Below are positions 22,921 to 31,465 of a stretch of DNA of 50,365 bases, piece after piece (position 1 is the stretch's first letter; every line of letters begins with the position of its first letter). The notes beneath the pieces are model-generated. The model had not been told where the DNA came from. It ran no database searches and saw nothing but the letters and a program-made list of their open reading frames with translations. Made by a program: the position numbers and the translations under genes. This stretch comes from Mycobacterium gastri. Lineage in GTDB: Bacteria; Actinomycetota; Actinomycetes; Mycobacteriales; Mycobacteriaceae. The stretch spans positions 1-50,365 of the forward strand of contig NZ_LQOX01000117.1 in assembly GCF_002102175.1 (NCBI RefSeq), read 5' to 3'.

Positions 22921-24108
22921 TTAATCACTGGGGTCAGCGGCGTCAACACTGGACTTGCCGGCGATGCTGGCGCGATAACGGTTACGGGCGATCAAGGTGG
23001 CATGGAGATCGCAGATCAGGGGGTCGACGAACATGGTGCGGTATTCGGCGTCATCGACCGCGCGGGCGCTGATGTACATGAAGGTCAACGCGCCCAGGAA
23101 GAGGCACAGGTGGATCAGCGAATCCGGCACCGGAAACGTCAAACCTGACACGGACGAGCTGCTGGGCGCGCCTCGGGTCCATTCATCGAGCAACGCCGAG
23201 CTCAGCACGATCAGCCCGAGTGTCACGTAGATCACCGCGGTGAGCAGTGCCACCACCATGATCTGCACCAGTTGTGAGACGGCCAGCACGAAGACCATGT
23301 TGATGCGTTCTGTCCTGGTCAGCGGCGGGCTGCGGACAGCATCTGGCATCGTCGCAAACGGTGTGTCGGCCAGCTGTTCGCAGTCTCTGGGCAGCGCCGC
23401 GGGTGACTGCAGCATGGGCCGGACGCGCTCCTTGGTAGCCGAGACGACGAATGCGGCCGCGATGCTGAGCAGAAAACCGATGGCGAGTCCCAGTCGGCCC
23501 GCACCGATCGTGGCGGCCATCAGCCAAATGTTGCCGTTGAAGAACACCAATGTGGTCAGTAGTACGACCGGCAACGCCCGGACCGCCAAAGCCCCCATCA
23601 TGGCGAGTTGCGAGACGGTGGTGCGCAGCGCCCAGCCGACTACCGATCCGACACCAGTGGCGGTCAGCAGCAGCACGACTGCCGTGAAGATCGCTGCGTC
23701 CGGCAGACGGGACGGGTCTGTTTCGATGACGATCACGACGCTCACGATGCTGAGCGCTACGGTCGCCGCGATCGCACGTTTACGGCTGTCCGACATCCGA
23801 GACACCAGCCAGCCGACCATGACAATCGGAACGGGTGCCAGCGCGACGAGCGTCAGAACGACCCAATCTCGCGGGGTGGGGTTCTCGCCGATGTTGACAT
23901 CTTCGCCGTTGGTGATCAGGAACAACGGGAAAGTCCAGCAGTGAAGCGCCGCATATGCCGCCAGGGCGGGCGCCGACCTGGACCACAGCCGTCGCCAACG
24001 GGACCGCCTCGTCAGCACAGCCGGCAGGCCGCGCTGCAAGAACCAGCTTTCAGCCGCGGCAATCGCCGGTGATTGGCGCGTCGGAAGGCGGCCCGGGGAG
24101 ACTTTCAT
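22921..24108 (-). CDS. conserved integral membrane protein (Rv2113-like)
   Basis: A 395-aa polytopic membrane protein, homologue of Rv2113. At least eight hydrophobic segments are visible, for example the one ending YAALHCWTFPLFLI, then WVVLTLVALAPVPIVMVGWLVS, AIAATVALSIVSVVIVIE, AIFTAVVLLLTATGVGSVVGW, LAIGFLLSIAAAFVVSA, and paired segments near the C-terminus (VLAVSQLVQIMVVALLTAVIYVTLGLIVL and LIHLCLFLGALTFMYIS). No family motif is recognised. It starts 80 bp from the DUF2314 pseudogene and runs into the Rv2114-like gene. Confidence 0.87.
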   Translation of the reverse strand: MKVSPGRLPTRQSPAIAAAESWFLQRGLPAVLTRRSRWRRLWSRSAPALAAYAALHCWTFPLFLITNGEDVNIGENPTPRDWVVLTLVALAPVPIVMVGWLVSRMSDSRKRAIAATVALSIVSVVIVIETDPSRLPDAAIFTAVVLLLTATGVGSVVGWALRTTVSQLAMMGALAVRALPVVLLTTLVFFNGNIWLMAATIGAGRLGLAIGFLLSIAAAFVVSATKERVRPMLQSPAALPRDCEQLADTPFATMPDAVRSPPLTRTERINMVFVLAVSQLVQIMVVALLTAVIYVTLGLIVLSSALLDEWTRGAPSSSSVSGLTFPVPDSLIHLCLFLGALTFMYISARAVDDAEYRTMFVDPLICDLHATLIARNRYRASIAGKSSVDAADPSD

Positions 24109-24187
24109 GCCGGCTTACCCTAGTCCTCAAATAAGCGAGCCGGACCCGTCACGCCGGGTGCAGTGGCGAAATGCGTAGACCGGGTGC

Positions 24188-24850
24188 CTAATTCAGGTGG
24201 CTGCAGATCAGTCGCTCGGTCTCGTTTCCGTCGATGACGCCGTCGCTCCGTTTGTGCATGTAGTCAAAGATCGTCGATTCGGCGATTTGGACGGTCTGGC
24301 CCGCATGCAGGCCCAGGCTGCTGCCCGGCTCGTTGACGAGGAACCCGGTGATCGCGTCATCGGTCCAGCTCGCGACCTCCACCCCACATCCACTCCCGGA
24401 TGCCACCCACCTTCGAAGGGGGCTTTCAGGTCCAGGAATTCACCGGGTGCCAGCCCGTCATCGCGTGCCGCCTAGCGTGAACATCCTCACCGGTCCCGCG
24501 ATCAAAGGTGAGCTCGAGGAGCCGGTTGTCGGGATCACCGTCTTCGGGCGTCCCCACTTTCAGGGTGAGCGGCGCCGTCTCGGTGCCAGCGGAACTAATG
24601 GGCGGAGATCGAGATCAAACTCTCCGCGCCGTTGGACGACGAATCTGGACGACGAATCCGTCGGTGATCACCTGACACAACGAACTGACCAGATCTCCGA
24701 CCTGCGGGCTGACCGACTGCGGCAACTGGTTCACCACGACGTCGGGCAGTCCGAATTTCGCCATGCCGGGCGTGACCACCCGCATATGGCCGCCGGTCTA
24801 GCGCGGCCTGGGTGGCTTGCAGCGCCGCCATCTGCTGCGGGCTCACTCCG
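24188..24850 (-). pseudogene. DUF2314-domain protein, degenerate (frameshifts and a deletion)
   Basis: Reading the minus strand, one protein can be followed through successive frames: VSPQQMAALQATQAALDRRPYA, then after a one-base shift VVTPGMAKFGLPDVVVNQLPQ and on to LCQVITDGFVV, a further shift, APLTLKVGTPEDGDPDNRLL to GEDVHARR, then LAPGEFLDLKAPFEG, a shift, and WMWVEVASWTDDAITGFLVN through YMHKRSDGVIDGNETERLICSHLN ending in a stop. The last block (24188-24406) is the DUF2314 region and is open for 72 codons. About 40-50 residues appear deleted between VHARR and LAPGEF. I recall intact mycobacterial proteins with this order. H37Rv, as far as I recall, has no intact copy here. Confidence 0.85.
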
Positions 24851-24859
24851 TGACTGCCG

Positions 24860-25027
24860 ATTGCCCGCCTCCTCAACGGCCCGCTACGCGGGCCGCCTCG
24901 TCGCCGGGCTAGCCCGATTGCCCGCCTCCTCAACGGCCCGCTACGCGGGCCGCCTCGTCGCCGGGCCTAGCCCGATTGCCCGCCTCCTCAACGGCCCGCT
25001 ACGCGGGCCGCCTCGTCGCCGGGCCTA
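24860..25027. repeat. tandem array of ~58-bp hairpin repeats upstream of dop
   Basis: Three nearly identical units (24860-24916, 24917-24974, 24975-25027) begin attgcccgcctcctcaacgg and contain the palindrome cggcccgc-tac-gcgggccg followed by cctcgtcgccggg. They belong to the same family as the mshC-upstream array: same period, same hairpin stem, different loop and flanks. The array stops 11 bp before the dop start. The position is compatible with a VNTR locus that I recall near dop in M. tuberculosis; this is not verified. Confidence 0.9.
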
Positions 25028-25038
25028 GGCTCTAAAGC

Positions 25039-26535
25039 ATGCAACGGATTATCGGCACGGAGGTCGAGTACGGCATCTCATCGCCGTCGGACCCGACCGC
25101 CAACCCGATCCTCACCTCGACGCAGGCGGTGCTGGCCTATGCCGCTGCCGCCGGCATTCAGCGCGCCAAACGCACCCGCTGGGACTACGAGGTGGAGTCG
25201 CCGTTGCGGGACGCCCGGGGCTTCGACCTGAGCCGTACGGTGGGCCCGCCGCCGGTGGTCGACGCGGACGAGGTGGGGGCGGCCAACATGATTTTGACCA
25301 ACGGGGCGCGGCTCTACGTCGACCACGCGCACCCCGAGTACTCCGCGCCCGAGTGCACCGACCCGCTCGACGCGGTGATCTGGGACAAGGCCGGTGAGCG
25401 GGTGATGGAGGCGGCCGCGCGCCACGTTGCCAGCGTCCCCGGCGCTGCGAAACTGCAGCTCTACAAGAACAACGTCGACGGCAAGGGCGCATCCTACGGG
25501 TCCCACGAGAACTATCTGATGTCTCGCCAAACGCCGTTCTCGGCCATTATCGCCGGGCTCACCCCGTTTCTGGTATCCCGCCAGGTGGTGACCGGCTCCG
25601 GCCGGGTCGGTATCGGGCCCTCCGGCGACGAGCCGGGATTCCAGCTGTCGCAGCGCGCCGACTACATCGAGGTCGAGGTCGGGCTGGAGACGACGCTGAA
25701 ACGCGGCATCATCAACACCCGCGACGAACCGCACGCCGATGCCGACCGGTACCGGCGGCTGCACGTCATCATCGGCGATGCCAACCTTGCCGAAACGTCG
25801 ACCTACCTCAAGCTCGGCACCACGGCGCTGGTGCTCGATCTGATCGAAGACGGGGTTGACCTCACCGATCTGGCGTTGGCCCGGCCGGTGCGCGCGGTCC
25901 ATGCGATCAGTCGTGATCCCTCATTGCGCCAGACCGTGGCCCTGGTGGACGGCCGTGAAATGACCGGTCTAGCGCTGCAACGGGCGTATCTGGACCGGGT
26001 GGCCAAGCTGGTCGACAGCCGCGACCCCGACTCTCGGGCGTCCGACATCGTGGAAACCTGGACGCACGTGCTCGACCTGCTCGAGCGCGACCCGATGGAA
26101 TGCGCCGAGTTGCTGGACTGGCCGGCTAAGCTGCGGCTGCTCGACGGTTTCCGGCACCGGGAGAATCTGAGCTGGTCGGCTCCCCGGTTGCATCTGGTCG
26201 ACCTCCAGTATTCCGATGTCCGGCTGGACAAAGGCCTGTACAACCGCTTGGTGGCCCGCGGTTCGATGAAGCGGCTGGTCAGCGAACACCAGGTGCTCGA
26301 GGCGGTGGACAACCCGCCCACCGACACGCGGGCGTACTTCCGCGGCGAATGTCTGCGCAGGTTCGGTGCCGATATCGCCGCCGCCAGCTGGGACTCGGTC
26401 ATTTTCGACCTCGGCGGTGACTCGCTGGTGCGGATACCCACGCTCGAGCCGCTGCGGGGCAGCAAAGCCCACGTCGGCGCGCTGCTGGAGTCCGTGGACA
26501 GCGCCGCCGAACTGGTGGAACAACTCACCAGCTGA
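25039..26535 (+). CDS. dop: Pup deamidase/depupylase Dop
   Basis: Converts the C-terminal Gln of Pup to Glu and removes Pup from substrates. The 498 aa start [27 protein letters not shown], with the carboxylate-amine-ligase-like N-terminus (Glu8, Glu10 nucleotide/metal ligands) and the Dop-specific loop about residues 35-80. The central [27 protein letters not shown] motif is shared with PafA ([25 protein letters not shown]), showing the common origin. Length agrees with the mature Rv2112c protein. No clear Shine-Dalgarno is visible; the repeat array ends just upstream. The stop is 133 bp before pup, so pup may have its own promoter. Confidence 0.95.
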   Translation: MQRIIGTEVEYGISSPSDPTANPILTSTQAVLAYAAAAGIQRAKRTRWDYEVESPLRDARGFDLSRTVGPPPVVDADEVGAANMILTNGARLYVDHAHPEYSAPECTDPLDAVIWDKAGERVMEAAARHVASVPGAAKLQLYKNNVDGKGASYGSHENYLMSRQTPFSAIIAGLTPFLVSRQVVTGSGRVGIGPSGDEPGFQLSQRADYIEVEVGLETTLKRGIINTRDEPHADADRYRRLHVIIGDANLAETSTYLKLGTTALVLDLIEDGVDLTDLALARPVRAVHAISRDPSLRQTVALVDGREMTGLALQRAYLDRVAKLVDSRDPDSRASDIVETWTHVLDLLERDPMECAELLDWPAKLRLLDGFRHRENLSWSAPRLHLVDLQYSDVRLDKGLYNRLVARGSMKRLVSEHQVLEAVDNPPTDTRAYFRGECLRRFGADIAAASWDSVIFDLGGDSLVRIPTLEPLRGSKAHVGALLESVDSAAELVEQLTS

Positions 26536-26668
26536 GATCCGTTAGCACGGCAGGGAGCGTAAACACGGAAACGTCGGCGCTGACCGGTACTGTTAGAGAA
26601 AGACCAGCGGGCGTGCGGTACGGCGCCCGCGGCCTGTGAGCAGGCCATGACGAGAGCAGGAGGCGGCG

Positions 26669-26863
26669 ATGGCTCAGGAGCAGACCAAACGTGGCGGTGG
26701 CGGCGGAGACGACGACGACTTCGCCGGCAGCACTGCTGCGGGCCAGGAGCGTCGCGAAAAGCTGGCCGAGGAAACGGACGATCTGCTCGATGAGATTGAC
26801 GACGTGCTCGAGGAGAACGCCGAAGACTTCGTCCGCGCGTACGTCCAAAAGGGCGGACAGTGA
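26669..26863 (+). CDS. pup: prokaryotic ubiquitin-like protein Pup
   Basis: A 64-aa, mostly disordered modifier that is attached to substrate lysines. It has the Gly/Asp-rich N-terminus ([13 protein letters not shown]), the helix-forming [31 protein letters not shown] bound by Mpa, and the C-terminal GGQ whose Gln64 must be deamidated by Dop before ligation. A strong Shine-Dalgarno (caggagg) precedes the ATG. The stop overlaps the prcB GTG by 4 bp (GTGA). Confidence 0.97.
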   Translation: MAQEQTKRGGGGGDDDDFAGSTAAGQERREKLAEETDDLLDEIDDVLEENAEDFVRAYVQKGGQ

Positions 26864-27729
26864 CCTGGCCGTTGCCTGATCGCTTATCCCTTAAATCGGC
26901 ACTTTCCGGATCCGCTGTAGACCTCTCCTCATTCGCTGACTTCTTGCGCCGCCAGGCGCCGGAATTGTTGCCAGCAAACCTCGGCGTCGGCGTACCATCC
27001 GCCGGTGCACAGCTGCCGCACGGCACTACCATCGTCGCGCTGAAGTACCCCGGTGGCGTCGTCATCGCCGGGGACCGGCGCTCGACCCAGGGCAACATGA
27101 TCGCCGGGCGCGACGTGAAAAAGGTGTACATCACCGACGACTACACGGCCACCGGCATCGCCGGCACCGCAGCGGTCGCCGTCGAGTTCGCCCGCCTGTA
27201 CGCCGTCGAACTCGAGCACTACGAGAAGCTCGAAGGGGTGCCGCTGACGTTCGCCGGCAAGGTCAACCGGCTCGCGATCATGGTGCGCGGCAACCTGGCG
27301 GCAGCGATGCAGGGCCTGGTGGCGCTGCCGTTGCTGGCGGGCTACGACATGCATGCCTCCGACCCGCAGACCGCGGGGCGGATCGTCTCGTTCGATGCCG
27401 CCGGTGGCTGGAACATCGAGGAAGAAGGCTACCAATCGGTGGGCTCGGGATCGATCTTCGCCAAGTCGTCGATTAAGAAGCTCTATTCTCAAGTCACCGA
27501 TGCCGATTCCGCGTTGCGGGTGGCGGTGGAGTCGCTCTACGACGCCGCCGACGACGACTCGGCCACCGGCGGCCCGGATCTGGTCCGCGGCATCTACCCG
27601 ACCGCGGTCACCATCGACGCCGACGGTGCCACGGACGTGCCGGAGAGCCGGATCGCCGAGCTGGCCCGGGAAGTCATCGAAAGCCGTTCGCGCGCTGACA
27701 CTTTCGGTCCAAATGGCGGTGAGAAGTGA
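26860..27729 (+). CDS. prcB: 20S proteasome beta subunit PrcB
   Basis: Catalytic subunit of the 20S core. The 289 aa begin with a 55-residue propeptide ([10 protein letters not shown]...) that is removed autocatalytically before Thr56 in [15 protein letters not shown], exposing the N-terminal threonine nucleophile. The supporting residues [20 protein letters not shown], with the conserved Lys, and the substrate-pocket GYDMHASDP and [12 protein letters not shown] stretches are present. GTG start overlaps the pup stop; its own stop overlaps the prcA start (GTGA). It is two residues shorter than Rv2110c in the propeptide. Confidence 0.97.
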   Translation: MTWPLPDRLSLKSALSGSAVDLSSFADFLRRQAPELLPANLGVGVPSAGAQLPHGTTIVALKYPGGVVIAGDRRSTQGNMIAGRDVKKVYITDDYTATGIAGTAAVAVEFARLYAVELEHYEKLEGVPLTFAGKVNRLAIMVRGNLAAAMQGLVALPLLAGYDMHASDPQTAGRIVSFDAAGGWNIEEEGYQSVGSGSIFAKSSIKKLYSQVTDADSALRVAVESLYDAADDDSATGGPDLVRGIYPTAVTIDADGATDVPESRIAELAREVIESRSRADTFGPNGGEK

Positions 27730-28520
27730 GCTTCCCATATTTCATATCGCCTGAGCAGGCGATGCGCGAGCGCAGCGAGCTCGCGCGTAAGGGAATCGCG
27801 CGCGGCAAGAGTGTGGTGGCGCTGGCCTACGCCGGTGGTGTGGTGTTCGTCGCGGAGAACCCATCGCGGTCACTGCAGAAAATCAGCGAACTCTACGACC
27901 GGGTGGGCTTTGCCGCCGCGGGCAAGTTCAACGAATTCGACAATCTGCGCCGCAGCGGCATCACATTCGCCGACACCCGCGGCTACGCCTACGACCGCCG
28001 CGACGTCACCGGCCGCCAGCTGGCCAATGCCTACGCGCAGACGCTGGGCACCATCTTCACCGAGCAGGCCAAACCCTACGAAGTCGAGCTGTGCGTGGCC
28101 GAGGTTGCCCATTACGGCGAAACCAAGCCGCCCGAGCTGTACCGGATCACCTACGACGGATCGATCGCCGACGAGCCGCATTTCGTGGTGATGGGCGGCA
28201 CCACCGAGCCGATCGTCAACGCCCTCAAGGAGTCCTACGCCGAAAACGCCGACTTGCACGACGCGTTGCGAATCGCGGTGCAGGCGTTGCGGGCGAGCAG
28301 TGCCGACACCTCAGGTAACGGTCCGCCCGCCCTCGGTGTGGCCAACCTGGAGGTGGCCATCCTCGACGCCAACCGGCCGCGTCGGGCTTTTCGCCGGATC
28401 ACCGGCGCCCAGCTGGAAACGCTGCTGCAGAAATCGGATGCCAAGGCCTCCAAGGTCGCTAAGGCATCCAAGGCCGTCAAGGATTCCAAGGACTCCACGG
28501 ACGCGAAATCGTCGGAGTAG
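27726..28520 (+). CDS. prcA: 20S proteasome alpha subunit PrcA with lysine-rich tail
   Basis: Non-catalytic outer-ring subunit that gates the core and docks Mpa. The 264 aa start [21 protein letters not shown] (gate-forming N-terminus) and continue with [23 protein letters not shown] core and [21 protein letters not shown] near the end. The C-terminus is about 16 residues longer than in Rv2109c and made of KAS/K repeats ([23 protein letters not shown]). Such a tail lies near the substrate entry side; effect unknown. GTG start with 4-bp overlap with prcB. Confidence 0.95.
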   Translation: MSFPYFISPEQAMRERSELARKGIARGKSVVALAYAGGVVFVAENPSRSLQKISELYDRVGFAAAGKFNEFDNLRRSGITFADTRGYAYDRRDVTGRQLANAYAQTLGTIFTEQAKPYEVELCVAEVAHYGETKPPELYRITYDGSIADEPHFVVMGGTTEPIVNALKESYAENADLHDALRIAVQALRASSADTSGNGPPALGVANLEVAILDANRPRRAFRRITGAQLETLLQKSDAKASKVAKASKAVKDSKDSTDAKSSE

Positions 28521-28728
28521 GCGAGGACTAGGCGGCCAGCTGCTTGGCCAGTTCGGCTTTGCTGGCGCCCGGCTCTCGGGCACGGGTAGGCGCCCTCAGC
28601 AACCCGGCTAGCCCACGGCTAGCCCATGGATTTGGGGAATACGCAGCAGTGGCACCCGGAGCGAGATAACATTTGCTCCTGCCGATTCATCCATTGCGAC
28701 CGGCCCGCCATGAGATGGGAGGTCCCAG

Positions 28729-30258
28729 ATGTCGTTTGTGATCGCGGCGCCGGAGGCGTTGCTGGCGGCCGCCAATGATTTGGCCGGAATTGGATCGGTG
28801 ATCAGCGCGGCGAACGTGGCGGCGGCGCTGCCGACAACGGGCGTGCTGGCCGCAGGCGCCGATGAGGTGTCGACGGGCATCGCGGGAATCTTCGGTGCGC
28901 ACGCCCTGAGCTATCAAGCCGTCAGCGCGCAGACGGCGGCGTTTCATGACCAGTTCGTGCGGGCCTTGACCGCCGGTGGGGGTGCGTATGCCAGCGCCGA
29001 GGCGGCCAACGTCCAGCAGAATCTGCTGAATGCGGTGAACGCGCCCGTCCAGGCCCTGGTGGGGCGACCGCTGATCGGCGACGGCGCCGACGGCGGGACC
29101 GTCGGGGGGGTTGGCCAGCCCGGCCGGCCCGGCGGAATCCTGTACGGCAACGGTGGCAACGGCGGGGACAGCACGAGCCCCGGTGTCGCCGGTGGTAACG
29201 GCGGGGCGGCCGGGCTGATCGGCAACGGCGGTAACGGCGGCAAGGGCGCCGCCGGCGCGGCCGGCCCAGCAGGTGCGGCTGGCGGCGCTGGCGGTAGCGG
29301 CGGCAACGGTGGCGCCGCTGGGCTGCTGTATGGCAACGGCGGGGCCGGCGGGGCCGGTGGGAACGGCGGGACGGGTGGCCCCGACGTCGGCACCGGGGGC
29401 GGCGCCGGCGGCCAGGGCGGCGCGGGCGGCTTGGGCGCCGCGGCCGGGTTGATCGGCAACGGCGGGGCCGGCGGGGCCGGTGGTGATGGCGGGGCTGGTG
29501 CGCCCGGGAGCGGCCTCTTCAGCGTTGGTGGCAGCGGTGGCAATGGTGGCTTCGGTCAGTTCGGCGGCGGCGGTGGGCTGCTGTACGGCAACGGCGGTGC
29601 CGGTGGCGCCGGCGGCCACGGCGGAAGCTTCGGCGCCGGCGGTTTCGTGAACGGCTTCGGCGGCTACGGCGGCAGCGGCGGGCTAGGCGGCGACGCCGGG
29701 CTGTTCGGCACCGGCGGCGACGGCGGCGACGGCGGCGGTGCCGGGGCCGGCTCGCATTTGCTTCCGCCGGGCAGCCACGGCGGGGCCGGCGGGGCCGGCG
29801 GGTGGCTGTACGGCGACGGCGGCGACGGCGGGAGCGGCGGTGACGGCGGGCTGCCGTTCATCGGGACAGGTGCCGGTCGCGGCGGCGACGCCCGGCTGAT
29901 CGGCAACGGCGGCAATGGCGGCAGCGGCGGGGTCGGCGCGCCCGGCTCCGTCAGCAGTGGCGGCATCGGCGGCAACGGCAACCCGGGCGGCGACGGCGGC
30001 AACGGTGGCTGGTTGTACGGCAATGGTGGCGCCGGCGGGGCCGCCGGCCAGGGCGGGCCCGGCACCACCGGGGCCGGTGGCACCGGCGGTACCGGCGGTC
30101 GCGGCGGCAACGCCATTCTGATTGGCAACGGTGGCGCCGGTGGGGCGGGGGCGGCCGGCGGACCCGGCATTTCGATCGGGCTCGCTGGGCCTGGGGGTAA
30201 CGGCGGTACCCGCGGGCTGTTGCTCGGTCAGCCCGGCGCGCCCGGCCCACCCGGCTGA
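28729..30258 (+). CDS. PE_PGRS family protein
   Basis: A 509-aa PE_PGRS protein. The PE domain is residues 1-93 ([22 protein letters not shown]... [22 protein letters not shown]), a linker with [12 protein letters not shown] follows, and about 390 residues of Gly-Gly-Ala/Gly-Gly-Asn repeats complete it; it ends [12 protein letters not shown] domains are secreted through ESX systems (mainly ESX-5) and PGRS domains are surface-exposed. A gggagg ribosome-binding site precedes the ATG. Located between prcA and vapBC; the nearest H37Rv counterpart by position is PE_PGRS36, but the repeat domain cannot be aligned by eye. Confidence 0.93.
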   Translation: MSFVIAAPEALLAAANDLAGIGSVISAANVAAALPTTGVLAAGADEVSTGIAGIFGAHALSYQAVSAQTAAFHDQFVRALTAGGGAYASAEAANVQQNLLNAVNAPVQALVGRPLIGDGADGGTVGGVGQPGRPGGILYGNGGNGGDSTSPGVAGGNGGAAGLIGNGGNGGKGAAGAAGPAGAAGGAGGSGGNGGAAGLLYGNGGAGGAGGNGGTGGPDVGTGGGAGGQGGAGGLGAAAGLIGNGGAGGAGGDGGAGAPGSGLFSVGGSGGNGGFGQFGGGGGLLYGNGGAGGAGGHGGSFGAGGFVNGFGGYGGSGGLGGDAGLFGTGGDGGDGGGAGAGSHLLPPGSHGGAGGAGGWLYGDGGDGGSGGDGGLPFIGTGAGRGGDARLIGNGGNGGSGGVGAPGSVSSGGIGGNGNPGGDGGNGGWLYGNGGAGGAAGQGGPGTTGAGGTGGTGGRGGNAILIGNGGAGGAGAAGGPGISIGLAGPGGNGGTRGLLLGQPGAPGPPG

Positions 30259-30273
30259 GGCAAACCGCCGCAC

Positions 30274-30291
30274 TTGACAGCATGCTGTCAA
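30274..30291. promoter_or_regulatory. 18-bp palindrome, likely VapB/VapBC operator
   Basis: ttgacagcatgctgtcaa is a perfect 18-bp palindrome 25 bases upstream of the vapB start. A -10-like TATGCT (30304-30309) places a start point at about 30316-30317, so the palindrome covers roughly -43 to -26 and overlaps the -35 region. VapB antitoxins of the ribbon-helix-helix type repress their own operons by binding such inverted repeats; assigning this one to VapB is inference from position and symmetry. Confidence 0.65.
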
Positions 30292-30316
30292 TGATCTTGA
30301 TGCTATGCTGCCAAAC

Positions 30317-30571
30317 ATGCGGACGACGGTGACGTTGGACGACGACGTCGAGCAGTTGGTGCGGCGACGGATGGCCGAGCGGCAGGTGTCCTTCAAGAAA
30401 GCGCTCAACGACGCCATACGAGACGGCGCCTCCGGCCGGCCCGCGCCGCGCCGGTTCAGCACGCGCACGGCAGACTTGGGTGTCCCCGCGGTCAATCTCG
30501 ACCGGGCCTTGCAGCTTGCGGCCGACATCGAGGACGAAGAACTCGTGCGTCGTCAGCGACGTCGGTCATGA
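30317..30571 (+). CDS. vapB: antitoxin VapB (VapB37-like)
   Basis: An 84-aa ribbon-helix-helix antitoxin. The N-terminal MRTTVTLDDDVEQLVRRRMAERQVSFKKALNDAIRDG forms the DNA-binding beta strand and two helices; the C-terminus (LAADIEDEELVRRQRRRS) would bind and inhibit the toxin. Close to VapB37 (Rv2104c), which has the same length. The start at 30317 is preferred to an in-frame ATG at 30305 because it matches the family N-terminus and because the -10 hexamer is positioned for a leaderless start there. Confidence 0.9.
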   Translation: MRTTVTLDDDVEQLVRRRMAERQVSFKKALNDAIRDGASGRPAPRRFSTRTADLGVPAVNLDRALQLAADIEDEELVRRQRRRS

Positions 30572-30672
30572 GCGCCGCTCTCCCCCGCAAGCGGGTGGGG
30601 GTACCTCCCACTTGTGGGGGCGCGCCGCCACCTCATCGCTTCGCTCTGCGTCGGCGTGGGTCATAGCGGTTC
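30568..30672 (+). repeat. MIRU-like element inserted between vapB and vapC
   Basis: About 100 bp separates two genes that normally overlap or nearly touch in this operon. The segment starts with an atga motif (30569-30572) straddling the vapB stop and runs to just before the vapC ATG. It contains two short hairpins (ccgcaagcgg; a gtgggggtacctcccac imperfect palindrome) and the stretch cacctcatcgcttcgctctgcgtcggcg, which resembles mycobacterial interspersed repetitive units; MIRUs are known to insert at overlapping stop/start codons in operons. No protein is encoded. Confidence 0.55.
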
Positions 30673-31107
30673 ATGAAAATCGTCGACGCCAATGTCCTGC
30701 TGTATGCGGTTAATACCGCCAGCGAGCACCACAGCCCGTCCCTGCGCTGGCTCGACGGCGCGCTATCCGGTGGCGACAGCATCGGATTCGCGTGGGTCCC
30801 CTTGTTGGCGTTCGTGCGGCTAGCGACCAGGCAGGGGTTGTTCCCCCGCCCGCTGTCTCCTGACGACGCGATCGGTCAGGTTGCCAATTGGTTGACTGCA
30901 CCGAGCGCGGCACTGGTGAATCCGACCGCCCGACACGCCGACATCCTGGCGAGGATGCTGACACACGTGGGAACGGGCGCCAACCTCGTCAACGATGCTC
31001 ACCTGGCCGCGCTCGCCGTCGAGCATCGCGCCAGCATCGTGTCCTACGACAGCGATTTCGGGCGATTCGCCGGCGTGCGCTGGGATCACCCGTCGGCGCT
31101 GCTGTGA
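30673..31107 (+). CDS. vapC: ribonuclease toxin VapC (PIN domain, VapC37-like)
   Basis: A 144-aa PIN-domain ribonuclease: MKIVDANVLLYAVN places the first catalytic acid at Asp5, and the distal NDAHLAALAVEHRASIVSYDSDFGRF supplies the conserved acidic residues at the C-terminal side of the active site. Family toxins cleave tRNA or rRNA; the target of this one is unknown. Near-full-length similarity to VapC37 (Rv2103c). All catalytic residues are present, so the toxin looks functional despite the insertion upstream, which removes the usual tight spacing to vapB and may alter the antitoxin/toxin ratio. Confidence 0.9.
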   Translation: MKIVDANVLLYAVNTASEHHSPSLRWLDGALSGGDSIGFAWVPLLAFVRLATRQGLFPRPLSPDDAIGQVANWLTAPSAALVNPTARHADILARMLTHVGTGANLVNDAHLAALAVEHRASIVSYDSDFGRFAGVRWDHPSALL

Positions 31108-31132
31108 CGGCATCCGAGGGGAGTTGGGATGG

Positions 31133-31360
31133 TCAGAACGGCGGTGGCATGTCGCGCTTGGCGAAATGGGCGTCGTTTGAGGGCGCGTTCGCTGTTGATG
31201 CGGTGGGCGGCCGCTCGGGCGGGTGAGCCCGAACACGGATAGCCACGGTGTGCTCGAGGTCGCAAAACTCCGCGGGCTGGTCGCAACCGGGGAACCGGCA
31301 GGTCATGTCCCAGACGCCGCAGGCCGAACATGCGTGCGATCCGACTCCCGGGCACTGACA
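31133..31360 (-). pseudogene. REP13E12-type HNH/DUF222 protein, C-terminal remnant
   Basis: The minus strand encodes [22 protein letters not shown]... [10 protein letters not shown], the CxxxxC and C-D-x-x-H signature at the start of the HNH region of 13E12-repeat endonucleases. After a frame change [11 protein letters not shown] and then NDAHFAKRDMPPPF with a stop at 31133 follow, the usual end of these proteins. The central part (roughly 60-100 residues) and the whole N-terminal DUF222 domain are missing. In H37Rv a full-length family member (Rv2100) lies next to pafA in the same relative orientation, so this is the decayed local equivalent. The rest of the gap (31361-31465) holds nothing recognisable. 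Confidence 0.8.
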
Positions 31361-31465
31361 ACAAGACGGTCCGCTGGTCCGCCGATCTGCCCGACGCCTG
31401 TCGTCGTCGCAGAATGGGCGCGGCTTACTCACCGCTGCGTCAAGACAACCAGTACCCTCGATTAC

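Noticed and set aside
28944..30170. Long Pro-rich and Ala-rich frames opposite the PE_PGRS gene
   Set aside because: Mirror of Gly-rich PGRS repeats; the plus-strand frame starts with a true PE domain.
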